Shown here: piece by piece, positions 35,219 to 44,136 of the stretch
How the letters are laid out: every line of letters starts with the position of its first letter
Numbering within the stretch: the stretch's first letter is position 1
Assembly (NCBI RefSeq): GCF_002975405.1
Contig: NZ_PCPS01000009.1
Location: 1 to 64,000 of the forward strand
Source: Arthrobacter sp. MYb229
GTDB lineage: Bacteria; Actinomycetota; Actinomycetes; Actinomycetales; Micrococcaceae
Reading direction: 5' to 3'
DNA length: 64,000 nt
Notes under the pieces: generated by a model
Told to the model about the DNA's origin: nothing
What the model saw: the letters and a program-made list of their open reading frames with translations, nothing else
The model's database searches: none
Made by a program: the position numbers and the translations under genes

Positions 35219-36706
35219 TTACTTAACCGGTGCGTATGGGTCGGCAATGCCGATGTACTGCACGGTGGTGTATTCCCCGAGCCCCTCGGCGCCGCCTTCG
35301 CGCCCGAGACCGGACTGCTTCACGCCACCGAATGGTGCGGCAGCGTTGGAGATGACCCCGGCATTAAAACCAACCAGACCGAATTCGATCTGCTCGGAGA
35401 CGCGGAACATCCGGTTGAAATCACGGGAGTAGATGTAGGAAGCCAGTCCGTATTCGCTCGCGTTGGCGAGGCGAATCGCGTGCGCCTCATCCTTGAAAGT
35501 GGTCACCGGAGCGACCGGGCCGAAGATCTCCTGAGTGAGGATCTTCGCGTCGTTGGCAACGTTAGCCAACACGGTGGGCTGGTAGAAGTAGCCCGGACCC
35601 GCTACCGGAGCACCGCCGGTGACTGCAGTGGCGCCCTGTGCCACGGCATCGGTCACCAGCGCGTGGACCTCGTCGCGAGCCTTCTCTTCGACCAGCGGGC
35701 CAACGGTGGACGATGGATCGGTTCCGCGTCCGGTCTTCAGCGCCTTCATCGCTTCCGAGAACTTCGCGATGAACTCCTCGGCCACATCTTCATGTACCAG
35801 GAAGCGGTTCGCTGCGGTGCAGGCTTCGCCCATATTGCGCATCTTCGCGGCCATGGCGCCTTCGACGGCTGCGTCCAGGTCAGCGTCTTCGAAGACGAGG
35901 AATGGTGCGTTGCCGCCCAACTCCATCGAGGTGCGCAGCACCTTGTCTGCGGCATCCTTCATCAGCTGCTTGCCGACCGGAGTGGAACCGGTGAAGGAGA
36001 CCTTGCGCAGACGATCATCTTGCATCAGCGGGCCGGAGATCTTCGATGCCGAGGATCCCGAAACCACGTTCAGCACGCCTGCCGGCAGTCCGGCTTCCAT
36101 CATGGTGGCGGCGAATAGCTGGGAAGTCAGCGGGGTGAGCTTCGCAGGCTTGAGCACCATGGTGCAACCCGCGGCGATTGCCGGGCCGACCTTGCGGGTG
36201 GCCATCGCCAGCGGGAAGTTCCATGGGGTGATCAGCAGGCACGGACCCACCGGCTTGTGGTGGACCAGAACCTTGTTCTTGCCCTCCGGGGTGGTGACGT
36301 AGCGGCCGTAGTGGCGCACGGTCTCTTCGGAGAACCAGCGCAGGAACTCGGCACCATAGGTAACCTCGCCGCGGGCCTCAGCCAGTGGCTTGCCCATTTC
36401 CAGGCTCATCAGCAACGCAAAATCGTCGGCGCGCGCGGTGACCAAGTCAAAGCCGCGGCGCAGGATTTCGGCGCGTTCGCGTGGAGCGGTCAGCGCCCAT
36501 TCGGCCTGGACCGCGTCGGCTGCATCCAAGGCCGCCATCGCGTCTTCGCTGGTGGCGCTGGCCAGCGTTGCCAGCTTTTCACCGGTGGCTGGGTCAAGTA
36601 CGTCGAAGGTGCCACCATCTGAGGCATCTCGCCATTCACCATTGATAAGCAGTCCGGTGGGTACTTTGGCGAGCAGTTCTGCTTCGCGTTCAGCGGTAAT
36701 CGACAT
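35219..36706 (-). CDS. gabD: NAD(P)-dependent succinate-semialdehyde dehydrogenase
   Basis: A 495-residue aldehyde dehydrogenase oxidising succinate semialdehyde to succinate at the end of GABA degradation. PWNFPLAMATRK (Asn163), MELGGNAPFLVF (catalytic Glu262) and GEACTAANRF (Cys296) are intact, and the C-terminal GGVKQSGLGREGG is present. ATG 36706 follows GGAGAACCG. The gene is alone, without gabT or gabP. Best assigned by similarity to actinobacterial GabD; related semialdehydes are possible. Confidence 0.88.
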   Translation of the reverse strand: MSITAEREAELLAKVPTGLLINGEWRDASDGGTFDVLDPATGEKLATLASATSEDAMAALDAADAVQAEWALTAPRERAEILRRGFDLVTARADDFALLMSLEMGKPLAEARGEVTYGAEFLRWFSEETVRHYGRYVTTPEGKNKVLVHHKPVGPCLLITPWNFPLAMATRKVGPAIAAGCTMVLKPAKLTPLTSQLFAATMMEAGLPAGVLNVVSGSSASKISGPLMQDDRLRKVSFTGSTPVGKQLMKDAADKVLRTSMELGGNAPFLVFEDADLDAAVEGAMAAKMRNMGEACTAANRFLVHEDVAEEFIAKFSEAMKALKTGRGTDPSSTVGPLVEEKARDEVHALVTDAVAQGATAVTGGAPVAGPGYFYQPTVLANVANDAKILTQEIFGPVAPVTTFKDEAHAIRLANASEYGLASYIYSRDFNRMFRVSEQIEFGLVGFNAGVISNAAAPFGGVKQSGLGREGGAEGLGEYTTVQYIGIADPYAPVK

Positions 36707-36844
36707 AACGCGGTTCTCCTGAAAGTCGTAAATGAAAGGAATCTTCGTTGATCACAACGCTAGTGCTGGTTTCGAACGGCTGTAAATCGCCTGGTGCACT
36801 ACAAACTCGTTGTTTCATTGTGCATTCAGCCTAAGCGATTTCGG

Positions 36845-37705
36845 CTATTTTTTCGCTTCGTGACGTTCCGCCAGAACCGCTTCGTACAGGTCCCGCTTCT
36901 TCGCCCCGGCGGCTTCGGCGACCTCGGCCACCGCCTGTTTCATGCGCATCCCGTCCGCAACCAGCGTGGAGACCTTGGGAAGCAGATCCTCAATGGAGGC
37001 CGTTTCCGGGGCCGAAGCACCGGAGATCACCACGACAATCTCACCGCGAAGACCTTCATCTGCCCATGCCTTGAGCGCACCGAGCTCATCGCGGCGGACC
37101 TCTTCGAATTTCTTGGTCAGCTCTCGGGCCACCGCCGCCTGGCGCTGCGCGCCGAAGGCTTCGATCGCCGAGGCCAAGAAGTCAGCGACCCGGTGCGGGG
37201 CTTCGAAGAACACCATGGTGCGCTCCTCGTGCAGTAGCGCGCCCAAGCGCTTGCGCCGTTCACCAGCCTTGCGCGGCAAGAACCCCTCGAAGGTGAAACG
37301 TCCGGTGGGCAGTCCCGATAGCGCCAGGGCGGTCAGCACCGCCGAAGGCCCAGGCACCGCGGTGACCCGGATGCCTGCTTCCATCGCGGCTGCCACCAAG
37401 GGGTAGCCCGGGTCAGAGACCGCAGGCATTCCGGCATCCGAGACGACCAGCACGGTGGCTCCTTCGCGAGCCAGTTCGATCACTTCGCCGAGCTTATGGG
37501 CCTCATTGTGTTCATGCAGGCTCATCACCCGCCCGGCGGGTTTAATTCCCAAGGCATGAGCTAGGTGATGGAAGTTGCGGGTGTCCTCGGCGGCGATCAC
37601 GTCGGCACTTTCCATAATTTCGCGGAGCCGTGGCGAAGCGTCGGACAAGTTGCCAATTGGGGTGGCGCCCAGGACGATTACGCCCTCATTATCTGAGTTC
37701 TGCAC
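36845..37705 (-). CDS. rsmI: 16S rRNA (cytidine1402-2'-O)-methyltransferase
   Basis: A 286-residue tetrapyrrole-methylase-fold enzyme. GATPIGNLSDASPRLREI, EDTRNFHHLAHALG, VSDAGMPAVSDPGYPLV and VPGPSAVLTALALSG are RsmI signatures. It 2'-O-methylates C1402 of 16S rRNA. The frame remains open upstream, but GTG 37705, with AAAGG next to it, gives family length and leaves room for the divergent mannosyltransferase promoter. This divergent pair is conserved in actinobacteria. Confidence 0.92.
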   Translation of the reverse strand: MQNSDNEGVIVLGATPIGNLSDASPRLREIMESADVIAAEDTRNFHHLAHALGIKPAGRVMSLHEHNEAHKLGEVIELAREGATVLVVSDAGMPAVSDPGYPLVAAAMEAGIRVTAVPGPSAVLTALALSGLPTGRFTFEGFLPRKAGERRKRLGALLHEERTMVFFEAPHRVADFLASAIEAFGAQRQAAVARELTKKFEEVRRDELGALKAWADEGLRGEIVVVISGASAPETASIEDLLPKVSTLVADGMRMKQAVAEVAEAAGAKKRDLYEAVLAERHEAKK

Positions 37706-37758
37706 ATCCTTTAGCCTACGCGAAGTACCAAAAGCACACATTCTCAGGGTTACGCCGG

Positions 37759-37764
37759 TAGCAT
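37759..37764 (+). promoter_or_regulatory. -10 element of a probably leaderless mannosyltransferase gene
   Basis: TAGCAT lies 8 nt before the ATG at 37773, and no ribosome-binding site is present. This fits a leaderless transcript. Confidence 0.45.
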
Positions 37765-37772
37765 GAACAACG

Positions 37773-39383
37773 ATGAGCACCACTGCAGCAAAGACCCCAG
37801 ATACCGGGCACGTGCGTTCCGCGCGCGTTGCCTTCACCTTTGAGAACCTCAAACAAAGGTTATTGCCGGTTGCGGCGCCCTCTGGTGCATTGATGTGGAT
37901 TGTTCCGCTGGTAATGACCGTTATCGGTGGTCTGCTGCGCTTTATGCACCTGGCGCATCCGAATATGTTGATCTTCGACGAGACCTACTACGTCAAAGAC
38001 GCTTATTCGCTCTTGCACTTCGGCTACGAGATGGAATGGGTCGACGAATCAAACGACCAATTCGTTGCCGGCGATCCGCAGCTGAAGGATACCGCCTCCT
38101 TCGTGGTGCACCCGCCACTGGGCAAATGGCTCATCGCCTTCGGCATGATGCTCTTTGGCGAATTCGACGGTTTTGGCTGGCGTTTTGCTACAGCTCTGTT
38201 CGGTACGCTCGCGGTTCTGCTGACAACACTGTGCGCCCGCCTGCTCTTCGGCTCGCATCTGCTGGCGGGTATCGCCGGCCTTTTGATCGCCATCGACGGA
38301 CATTCAATCGTCATGTCGCGCACCGCGTTGCTGGATATCTTCTTGATGTTCTTCGTCTTGGCCGCCTTCTATGCGCTGCTCAAGGATCGGATCCACGGAC
38401 GAACTCAGCTCGCCAGAAAACTTTCGGTGCCCGCCGGAAACAGACCCAACGAGTTCCTGCTCATCTTCGGCCCCGTGCTCTGGTGGCGCCCCTGGCGGCT
38501 CATCGCAGCGGTCATGCTCGGCTGCGCGGTTGGCATCAAATGGTCCGCGTTGACCTTCGTTGCGGTGTTCTGCCTGATGGCGGTGCTCTGGGACTTCGGC
38601 GCACGGCGCACCGTTGGAATTCAGCGGTGGCAGTCGGCCGCGTTCGTACGCGACGGCATCTACTCGTTTTTCACCATGATTCCGGTGGTGTTCCTGACCT
38701 ACCTTGCCACGTGGACCGGCTGGCTCAGCACCGCCGGCGGACGCTATCGGCAATGGGCCCTAGAGAATCCCGGCGAGGGGGTCTCCTGGCTGCCCGAGAC
38801 CTTGCGCAGCCTGTGGCACTATCACCAGGCCAGCTACAACTTCCATACCGGGCTGGATTCGGAACACGGCTGGGCTTCGTCCCCGTGGACCTGGCTCTTC
38901 TCCGGGCGCCCGGTACTGATGTACTTCGAAGGCTACGACAACGGGCAGAACGGTTGCACGATAGATCGCTGCACCGAAGTGATCATGGACATGCCTAACC
39001 CGGTGATGTGGTGGGCCTGCACGTTGAGCATGATCTTGCTGGTGTTCTGGTGGCTTGGCGCGCGCGATTGGCGTGCCGGAGCCCTGCTTTCAAGCGTTGC
39101 CGCGGGGTTCCTTCCTTGGCTGATGTACCCCGAGCGCACCATGTTCTTCTTCTACACGTTGCCCTTGGTCCCGTTCATGGTTCTCGCATTGACCTATATG
39201 ATTGGCAGGTTCATCCCCCGCGAACCACGCTCCGATGTGGCCTACCGGTCAAGGGTTGTTGTCGTGGCCCTCTTCGTAGCGCTGCTCCTTGTGGTCTCGG
39301 CATTTTTCTGGTCCGTATGGTCCGGAGAACTGACCTCGGATGCGTACTATCGCATGCACGTGTGGATCCCTAGCTGGGGATAA
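37773..39383 (+). CDS. Polyprenyl-phosphate-mannose--protein mannosyltransferase (PMT family)
   Basis: A 536-residue, roughly 11-helix GT39 enzyme. The catalytic Asp-Glu pair is in MLIFDETYYVKDAYSL on the first outside loop. It also has HPPLGKWLIAFGM and a C-terminal PMT_4TMC-like part (YPERTMFFFYTLPLVPFMVL). It transfers mannose from polyprenyl-P-mannose to Ser/Thr of exported proteins. Divergent from rsmI. The manA gene at 55.7 kb supplies mannose-phosphate in the same cell. Confidence 0.92.
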   Translation: MSTTAAKTPDTGHVRSARVAFTFENLKQRLLPVAAPSGALMWIVPLVMTVIGGLLRFMHLAHPNMLIFDETYYVKDAYSLLHFGYEMEWVDESNDQFVAGDPQLKDTASFVVHPPLGKWLIAFGMMLFGEFDGFGWRFATALFGTLAVLLTTLCARLLFGSHLLAGIAGLLIAIDGHSIVMSRTALLDIFLMFFVLAAFYALLKDRIHGRTQLARKLSVPAGNRPNEFLLIFGPVLWWRPWRLIAAVMLGCAVGIKWSALTFVAVFCLMAVLWDFGARRTVGIQRWQSAAFVRDGIYSFFTMIPVVFLTYLATWTGWLSTAGGRYRQWALENPGEGVSWLPETLRSLWHYHQASYNFHTGLDSEHGWASSPWTWLFSGRPVLMYFEGYDNGQNGCTIDRCTEVIMDMPNPVMWWACTLSMILLVFWWLGARDWRAGALLSSVAAGFLPWLMYPERTMFFFYTLPLVPFMVLALTYMIGRFIPREPRSDVAYRSRVVVVALFVALLLVVSAFFWSVWSGELTSDAYYRMHVWIPSWG

Positions 39384-39454
39384 GCTCCCGTGCGCAGGGT
39401 CCCGCTGCACCGTGAGTTGCGCCACCTGACCTCGAACGATTTCAAAGGATTTCC

Positions 39455-41296
39455 ATGCACGAACTGCACGTCGAGCTCCTGCACGACCTCGACCCCCAGG
39501 TAAACGCAACCACCCTGCTGCTGGACCGGGTGGCTTCCTCGCCAAACGACACCTTGTTCATGGTCCAACGCCCCTCCGGGTGGCGAGACGTCAGCGCCCA
39601 GGGTTTCCTACGTGATGTGAAGCGACTAGCCTCCCGGCTGATCCACGACGGATTGCAACCCGGCGACCGGGTCGCCATCGTCTCGCGTACCCGCTATGAG
39701 TGGGCGCTGGCCGAAGAGGCCATCTGGTTCGCCGGCGGAATTTCAATACCTATCTATGAGACGTCAAGTCCCTTCCAAATCGAATGGATCTTGCGCGATT
39801 CCGGCGCACGGGTCGTCTTCGCCGAGGACCACGAGTTACGCGCCAACGTTCGCCGGGCCGCGGCCCAGCTCGGAGAATCCGTCACCATCCACCTTTTTGA
39901 AGGATCGCATACCTCGGATCCGGAAGCGATTCCCGCTGCAGGCCTGCAGCAGATTCTGGTCGACGATGCACAGATCGCCGAACGAGAAATCCACGACGCC
40001 TGCGCGAGCCTGAGCTTGGAAACCACGGCCACCCTGGTCTACACCTCGGGAACTACCGGGCGGCCTAAGGGTTGCAATATCACCCATGCGAATTTCGCCT
40101 TGGTCGCCTACAACCTCGCCGAGCACATGGCCGAGGTGCTGGGTGAACGCCGCCGCACGTTGATGTTCCTGCCATTGGCACACGTCCTAGCCCGTGCGGT
40201 CCAGCAAGTCTGCATTCACGGTGGCGCAATCATTGCTCATAGCAATTCGACGGCAACGTTGATGGAGGACCTGAACGCCGTCAAGCCGGGGTTTCTGCTA
40301 GCCGTCCCCCGCGTTTTTGAAAAGATCCGCGCCACGGCACTGAATAGGGCCGAGCAGTCCGGTAAGGCCGGCCTGTTCCACAGCGCCGAGCTGACCGCCA
40401 TTGAGATCTCCAAGATCCGGGATGCGAAATCCCGTGGTGAAAAAGTGCGGATGCCGCTGTCCTTACGAGCCCGCCACCTATTTTTCGATAAGCTGCTTTA
40501 TCCCAAACTCCGCGCGGTCTTCGGTGGACAGTGCGGTTACGCGATCTCCGGGGCCAGCGCCCTTAACCAGGATCTGGCGCATTTCTTCCGCGGCGCCGGA
40601 ATCCAGCTGGTCGAAGGATACGGACTTACCGAAACCACTGCACCTGCGACGGTGAATCAGGCTCATAGCAACCGAGTGGGGACCGTGGGCCGCCCGCTTC
40701 CGGGCACCAGCGTCAGGATCGCTGATGACGGCGAAATCCTGATCAAAGGCATCGGTGTATTCGCCGGGTACCACCACAACAACGAAGCCAGTGCCGGGGC
40801 ATTCACCGAAGACGGATACTTCAAATCCGGAGATACCGGGCGCCTTGATGAGGCCGGTTATCTATGGGTCACCGGGCGCAAGAAGGAACTGATCGTCACC
40901 GCCGGGGGCAAGAACGTCTCCCCCGGTCCATTGGAGGAGATGGTCCGGGCCGGCCGGATAGTGGATCAATGCGTAGTGGTCGGTGAGAACAAACCGTTTG
41001 TCGCGGCTCTGGTCACGCTAGACGCCGAAGAACTAACGTTGTGGTCCAAGGCCCACGATTTGGGCCAGCTGTCACTCGGCGAGGCGGCCCTGCACGACAA
41101 GGTACGCTCCGAGGTGCAAAGTTATATTGACGCCGCAAACCACACTGTTTCTCAGGCAGAATCGATTCGCAAATTTGTGGTTCTTCCCGCAGAGTTCACC
41201 GAGGCTTCCGGACATTTGACCAGCTCGCTAAAGCTTAAACGCCAGCAAGTCCTAGATGATTTTGTCTCCGAAACCCAAGAGCTATACCGTCGCTGA
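39455..41296 (+). CDS. Long-chain fatty acid--CoA ligase (AMP-binding, FadD15-like)
   Basis: A 613-residue adenylate-forming enzyme. ATP-binding LVYTSGTTGRPKGCNITH, the VEGYGLTETTAPATVN motif, GDTGRLDEAGYLWVTGRKKE and the core lysine region (SSLKLKRQQVLDDF) are complete. It activates fatty acids to acyl-CoA through acyl-AMP. Its order after the PMT gene is common in Micrococcaceae. No signal for specificity. Confidence 0.92.
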   Translation: MHELHVELLHDLDPQVNATTLLLDRVASSPNDTLFMVQRPSGWRDVSAQGFLRDVKRLASRLIHDGLQPGDRVAIVSRTRYEWALAEEAIWFAGGISIPIYETSSPFQIEWILRDSGARVVFAEDHELRANVRRAAAQLGESVTIHLFEGSHTSDPEAIPAAGLQQILVDDAQIAEREIHDACASLSLETTATLVYTSGTTGRPKGCNITHANFALVAYNLAEHMAEVLGERRRTLMFLPLAHVLARAVQQVCIHGGAIIAHSNSTATLMEDLNAVKPGFLLAVPRVFEKIRATALNRAEQSGKAGLFHSAELTAIEISKIRDAKSRGEKVRMPLSLRARHLFFDKLLYPKLRAVFGGQCGYAISGASALNQDLAHFFRGAGIQLVEGYGLTETTAPATVNQAHSNRVGTVGRPLPGTSVRIADDGEILIKGIGVFAGYHHNNEASAGAFTEDGYFKSGDTGRLDEAGYLWVTGRKKELIVTAGGKNVSPGPLEEMVRAGRIVDQCVVVGENKPFVAALVTLDAEELTLWSKAHDLGQLSLGEAALHDKVRSEVQSYIDAANHTVSQAESIRKFVVLPAEFTEASGHLTSSLKLKRQQVLDDFVSETQELYRR

Positions 41297-41303
41297 CTGG
41301 CCA

Positions 41304-41360
41304 TGGAACAGTAAAACCTCGGGATCCGTACTGCCCGGTTCCCGAGGTTTTACTGTTCCA
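41304..41360. terminator. Bidirectional terminator after the acyl-CoA ligase gene
   Basis: A 21-bp perfect stem (41304-41324 with 41340-41360), loop of 15 nt, containing AAAACC/GGTTTT that gives a T-rich exit both ways. Convergent genes flank it. Confidence 0.9.
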
Positions 41361-41384
41361 GGGCGTTTTGCCCCGCGTAGTTAC

Positions 41385-42950
41385 TTAGCTATTCAAGCCG
41401 TAAACTCGCGCTTCTTGGCGTAGGCGTGAGCTTTCGCGGCGGCGCCCGGTTGGCCAGCAGGCAATGAGCGCAACAAGCACGGTGACGACCACCAACACCC
41501 CGATGGCAAGCGCAGAATCGACCCAGAACTGCTCGGGGTATAGACGGATCAGGGTGTCGCTGAGGTTGAAAGTCCAGGTGCCTTCGGCGAAGAACAACTG
41601 GTGGAAACCGGAGAAGAACGTGTTCCACCCGGTAATGGCGATGACCGCGATTCCGGCAATGAGCACCAGGGTCAAGATTGCCCCGGAGAAGAGCGCTCGG
41701 CGCACTCCGCCGGAGTAACGGTTGGCCAGGTAGGCGATGAAAATTATGGCCAATACCGCTAGCACTGCCCCGATGACATAGCCCAAACCAATCAGGTTTT
41801 TCACGTCAAGCATGTGCTGCACCTCTTGGGCGGTGAACATACTGGAGCCAGTTGGAAGTTTCAATCCAGATAAAAATTCCGGGCCAGCGAAGTTATTCAG
41901 GTAGTCCACCCCGTAGCTGCCATAGGTCAGGCGCTCCGGATCGGTGAAGCCGAACTGGTCGCTGGGGAACCCTGGCCGGGCGTAGGCCAGTGCCAAGAAC
42001 GCTGGGGTGGCGACCAGACGAATCGCGGCGATCAGCGTCAGTACCGGGAAGATGAGTGCAAGCAGCACCTGTGCGGTGCGGGCCAGCGGCGGCTTGGAAT
42101 TTAGTGCACGTTCGCGGGCCACACGGCGTTTCACCGCTGCCTCGGATGGCTCCGATTCCGGGGCGTAGCTTCCAAAGACACGCGAACGCGCCTGGGCAAC
42201 TGCGGCGGATGTAGTCTCCGGGTTGTCTTTATTTGGCGCAGCGCTGACCGGCGGCACCGTCTGTTTGGTTTCGTTGAGCGGCGCATCGGTATTGGCGGGT
42301 GCCTCGGCTTTCGTGGAGGCCTTCGGCTGCTGCTGTTCCGCGTCGAGTTCATGCGGAAGTTTAATCGCTCGAATGATGTCCTCTACCGGCTCGTCCGCTT
42401 TCGGCTTGGCTGCACTCGTAGCTGGCTTGCTCACTGCTGGCTTTGCTGCTGCTGCTGGCTTTGCTGCTGCTGACTTGGCTGCGGCCGGCTTGGCTGCAGT
42501 CGGCTTAGCTGCGGCCGCCGGCTTAGTCGCCACCGGTTTGGCCGGCGCAGGATTCGCAACGAGTTTGGTAGCTGCAGGTTTGGTAGCTGCAGGTTTGGCC
42601 GTCGCAGACTTCGTGGCCGGCTGCGCCGTGGTTGGATTCGCAGCAGGCTTGGCATCTGAAGTTCCAGGAGCCGCCGGCTTCGCCTCGGCAGGCTTGGACG
42701 CTGCTGCTTTGGCCCCTGAGGGGTTCAGGAACGCTGCCTTCGCAGCGGCCGCCGCCTTTGCAGCACGAGCGTCCTGCTGCGCTTTGGCTTGTTTCTTATG
42801 CTCTTCAAGGCGTGCCGATAATTCTTCGGCTCGCTGGCTGAGCGTGGCCTTGGTGACCGACTCGTTCGATTCAGCATTGGTGGCCGCGATGGGCATGTCC
42901 GGGCCTTCTGGGCCCTTACCACCGGGGGTGTTCTTCGCCGCCTCAGCCAT
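41385..42950 (-). CDS. DUF1461/TIGR01906-type membrane protein with a histone H1-like N-terminal tail
   Basis: A 521-residue protein. Residues 30-200 are a low-complexity Ala/Lys/Pro tail with repeated AAKPA and ATKPA units, like the basic tail of histone H1-type proteins. Residues 285-515 are the DUF1461 membrane domain: four helices and an outside loop (YGSYGVDYLNNFAGPEFLSG). The start has AGGAGG upstream. The membrane domain has no known function. In the middle (KADEPVEDIIRAIKLPHEL) the tail becomes acidic. The tail is likely cytoplasmic and unstructured. Confidence 0.85.
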   Translation of the reverse strand: MAEAAKNTPGGKGPEGPDMPIAATNAESNESVTKATLSQRAEELSARLEEHKKQAKAQQDARAAKAAAAAKAAFLNPSGAKAAASKPAEAKPAAPGTSDAKPAANPTTAQPATKSATAKPAATKPAATKLVANPAPAKPVATKPAAAAKPTAAKPAAAKSAAAKPAAAAKPAVSKPATSAAKPKADEPVEDIIRAIKLPHELDAEQQQPKASTKAEAPANTDAPLNETKQTVPPVSAAPNKDNPETTSAAVAQARSRVFGSYAPESEPSEAAVKRRVARERALNSKPPLARTAQVLLALIFPVLTLIAAIRLVATPAFLALAYARPGFPSDQFGFTDPERLTYGSYGVDYLNNFAGPEFLSGLKLPTGSSMFTAQEVQHMLDVKNLIGLGYVIGAVLAVLAIIFIAYLANRYSGGVRRALFSGAILTLVLIAGIAVIAITGWNTFFSGFHQLFFAEGTWTFNLSDTLIRLYPEQFWVDSALAIGVLVVVTVLVALIACWPTGRRRESSRLRQEARVYGLNS

Positions 42951-43214
42951 GAGGAGTCCTCCTGCAAATCGCGCGATCTCTGACCATCATAAATAGACGA
43001 AACCTGCACAACAGGCCCCGCGGTTTCAGCTTATCCAGCCGATCGCGCCAATCCGCGCATTACCACACCTAAATTAGGACCGTGGTGCGGGAAACGGCAA
43101 AGCCAGTCATTCCCATCCGATTAGTAGAAATGCGAAACTGACGGCGGCGGCGCGGCCTACGGTGTAGCGGGAGGTCAGATCCCACGCGAAGCTAAATAAA
43201 CTCGGTGGTAATTC

Positions 43215-43583
43215 TTAGATTTCTTCGGCCTCCGGCGGAAGCACTGCCAGCCGTGGGCGAGAATCGAAACGGGTGCCGCGCACCTCGCGGGGTGCAGGTG
43301 TTTCGACCGAGTGCTTGGGTTTGCGTTCTTCGCGCACGGCATTCATCAGCGCATGCAATTCATCTTCGTTTTCAATGACCTCGGGCAGGGCGCCGCGCAG
43401 CAGGTTCCACCCACTGGGCACCGTGAGCCGGTTGGCGTGCCGGGCGCACAGGTCATAGCAATGCGGCTCGGGGTACTGCGCCAATGGGCCGAGCACGGCG
43501 GTCGAATCGGCGTAGTTGTAGGTGAGGGTTGCGCGGGCCGATTCACGGCACGCGGGGCGAGAGCAAAGACGAAGACTTTCCAC
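43215..43583 (-). CDS. DUF3499 protein with four conserved cysteines
   Basis: A 122-residue actinobacterial protein. LRLCSRPACRESA (Cys7, Cys12) and PHCYDLCARHANRL (Cys42, Cys46, with histidines) suggest a zinc site. The GTG at 43583 follows GAAG and starts at the conserved ESLRLC. The longer frame upstream runs over the divergent gene's promoter region. Mycobacterial and other genomes keep it beside whiB2 and a zincin-like protein. Function unknown. Confidence 0.88.
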   Translation of the reverse strand: MESLRLCSRPACRESARATLTYNYADSTAVLGPLAQYPEPHCYDLCARHANRLTVPSGWNLLRGALPEVIENEDELHALMNAVREERKPKHSVETPAPREVRGTRFDSRPRLAVLPPEAEEI

Positions 43584-43672
43584 GGCTTCAAGTCTACTCT
43601 TGCTAGCCGTCCTAGCCCGGTAATCTGGTCCGAACGGCCACGTTCGCTCGCGCAAACGTTTACTGTGGAGCC

Positions 43673-44131
43673 ATGGAGCATAATCCCCAGACACCACAGC
43701 AGCGCTCGCGCCGCAACCGTCATGGACGCGGACGGCGTGGCCCGTTGATGCCAATGCACCTGCCCGCCTTCCGCACACGACCGGAACGCTTTGACGACGC
43801 GGTGATGGCCAGCGCCCAGCGACTAGGCGAACGCTGGGGCCAAAAACTCGCGATCATCGATTTTCGCATCGTCCCGGTACCTGGAGACAAGGTCATGACG
43901 CAGGCCGCAGCCGCCGGAGACCGCATGCCGCTGTCTTCTGCACGACCGGCAACGGCTAAGCGCCGTGCCCGGATTTCCATTTACCGGCTGCCATTGGAAC
44001 AAGCTAGTCATAGCCACACGGAATTAGTCGACCTCGTACACCAGTGTGTGGTGCACGAGGTCGCTAACTTGTGGATGCTTTCGCCCCACGAAGTTGATCC
44101 CGAATATTTTCCGGAGAACCCGGATTATTAG
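43673..44131 (+). CDS. Metallopeptidase-like (zincin-fold) family protein lacking an intact HExxH
   Basis: A 152-residue protein of the family annotated as metallopeptidase near whiB2 and DUF3499. It has a very basic N-terminus (RSRRNRHGRGRRG) and the family segment VHQCVVHEVANLWMLSPHEV. The expected HExxH is HEVAN here, so the second zinc histidine is missing, as I believe it is in many actinobacterial relatives. A catalytic role is doubtful. ATG 43673 is 89 bp from the divergent DUF3499 start. Confidence 0.8.
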   Translation: MEHNPQTPQQRSRRNRHGRGRRGPLMPMHLPAFRTRPERFDDAVMASAQRLGERWGQKLAIIDFRIVPVPGDKVMTQAAAAGDRMPLSSARPATAKRRARISIYRLPLEQASHSHTELVDLVHQCVVHEVANLWMLSPHEVDPEYFPENPDY

Positions 44132-44136
44132 TCCTG

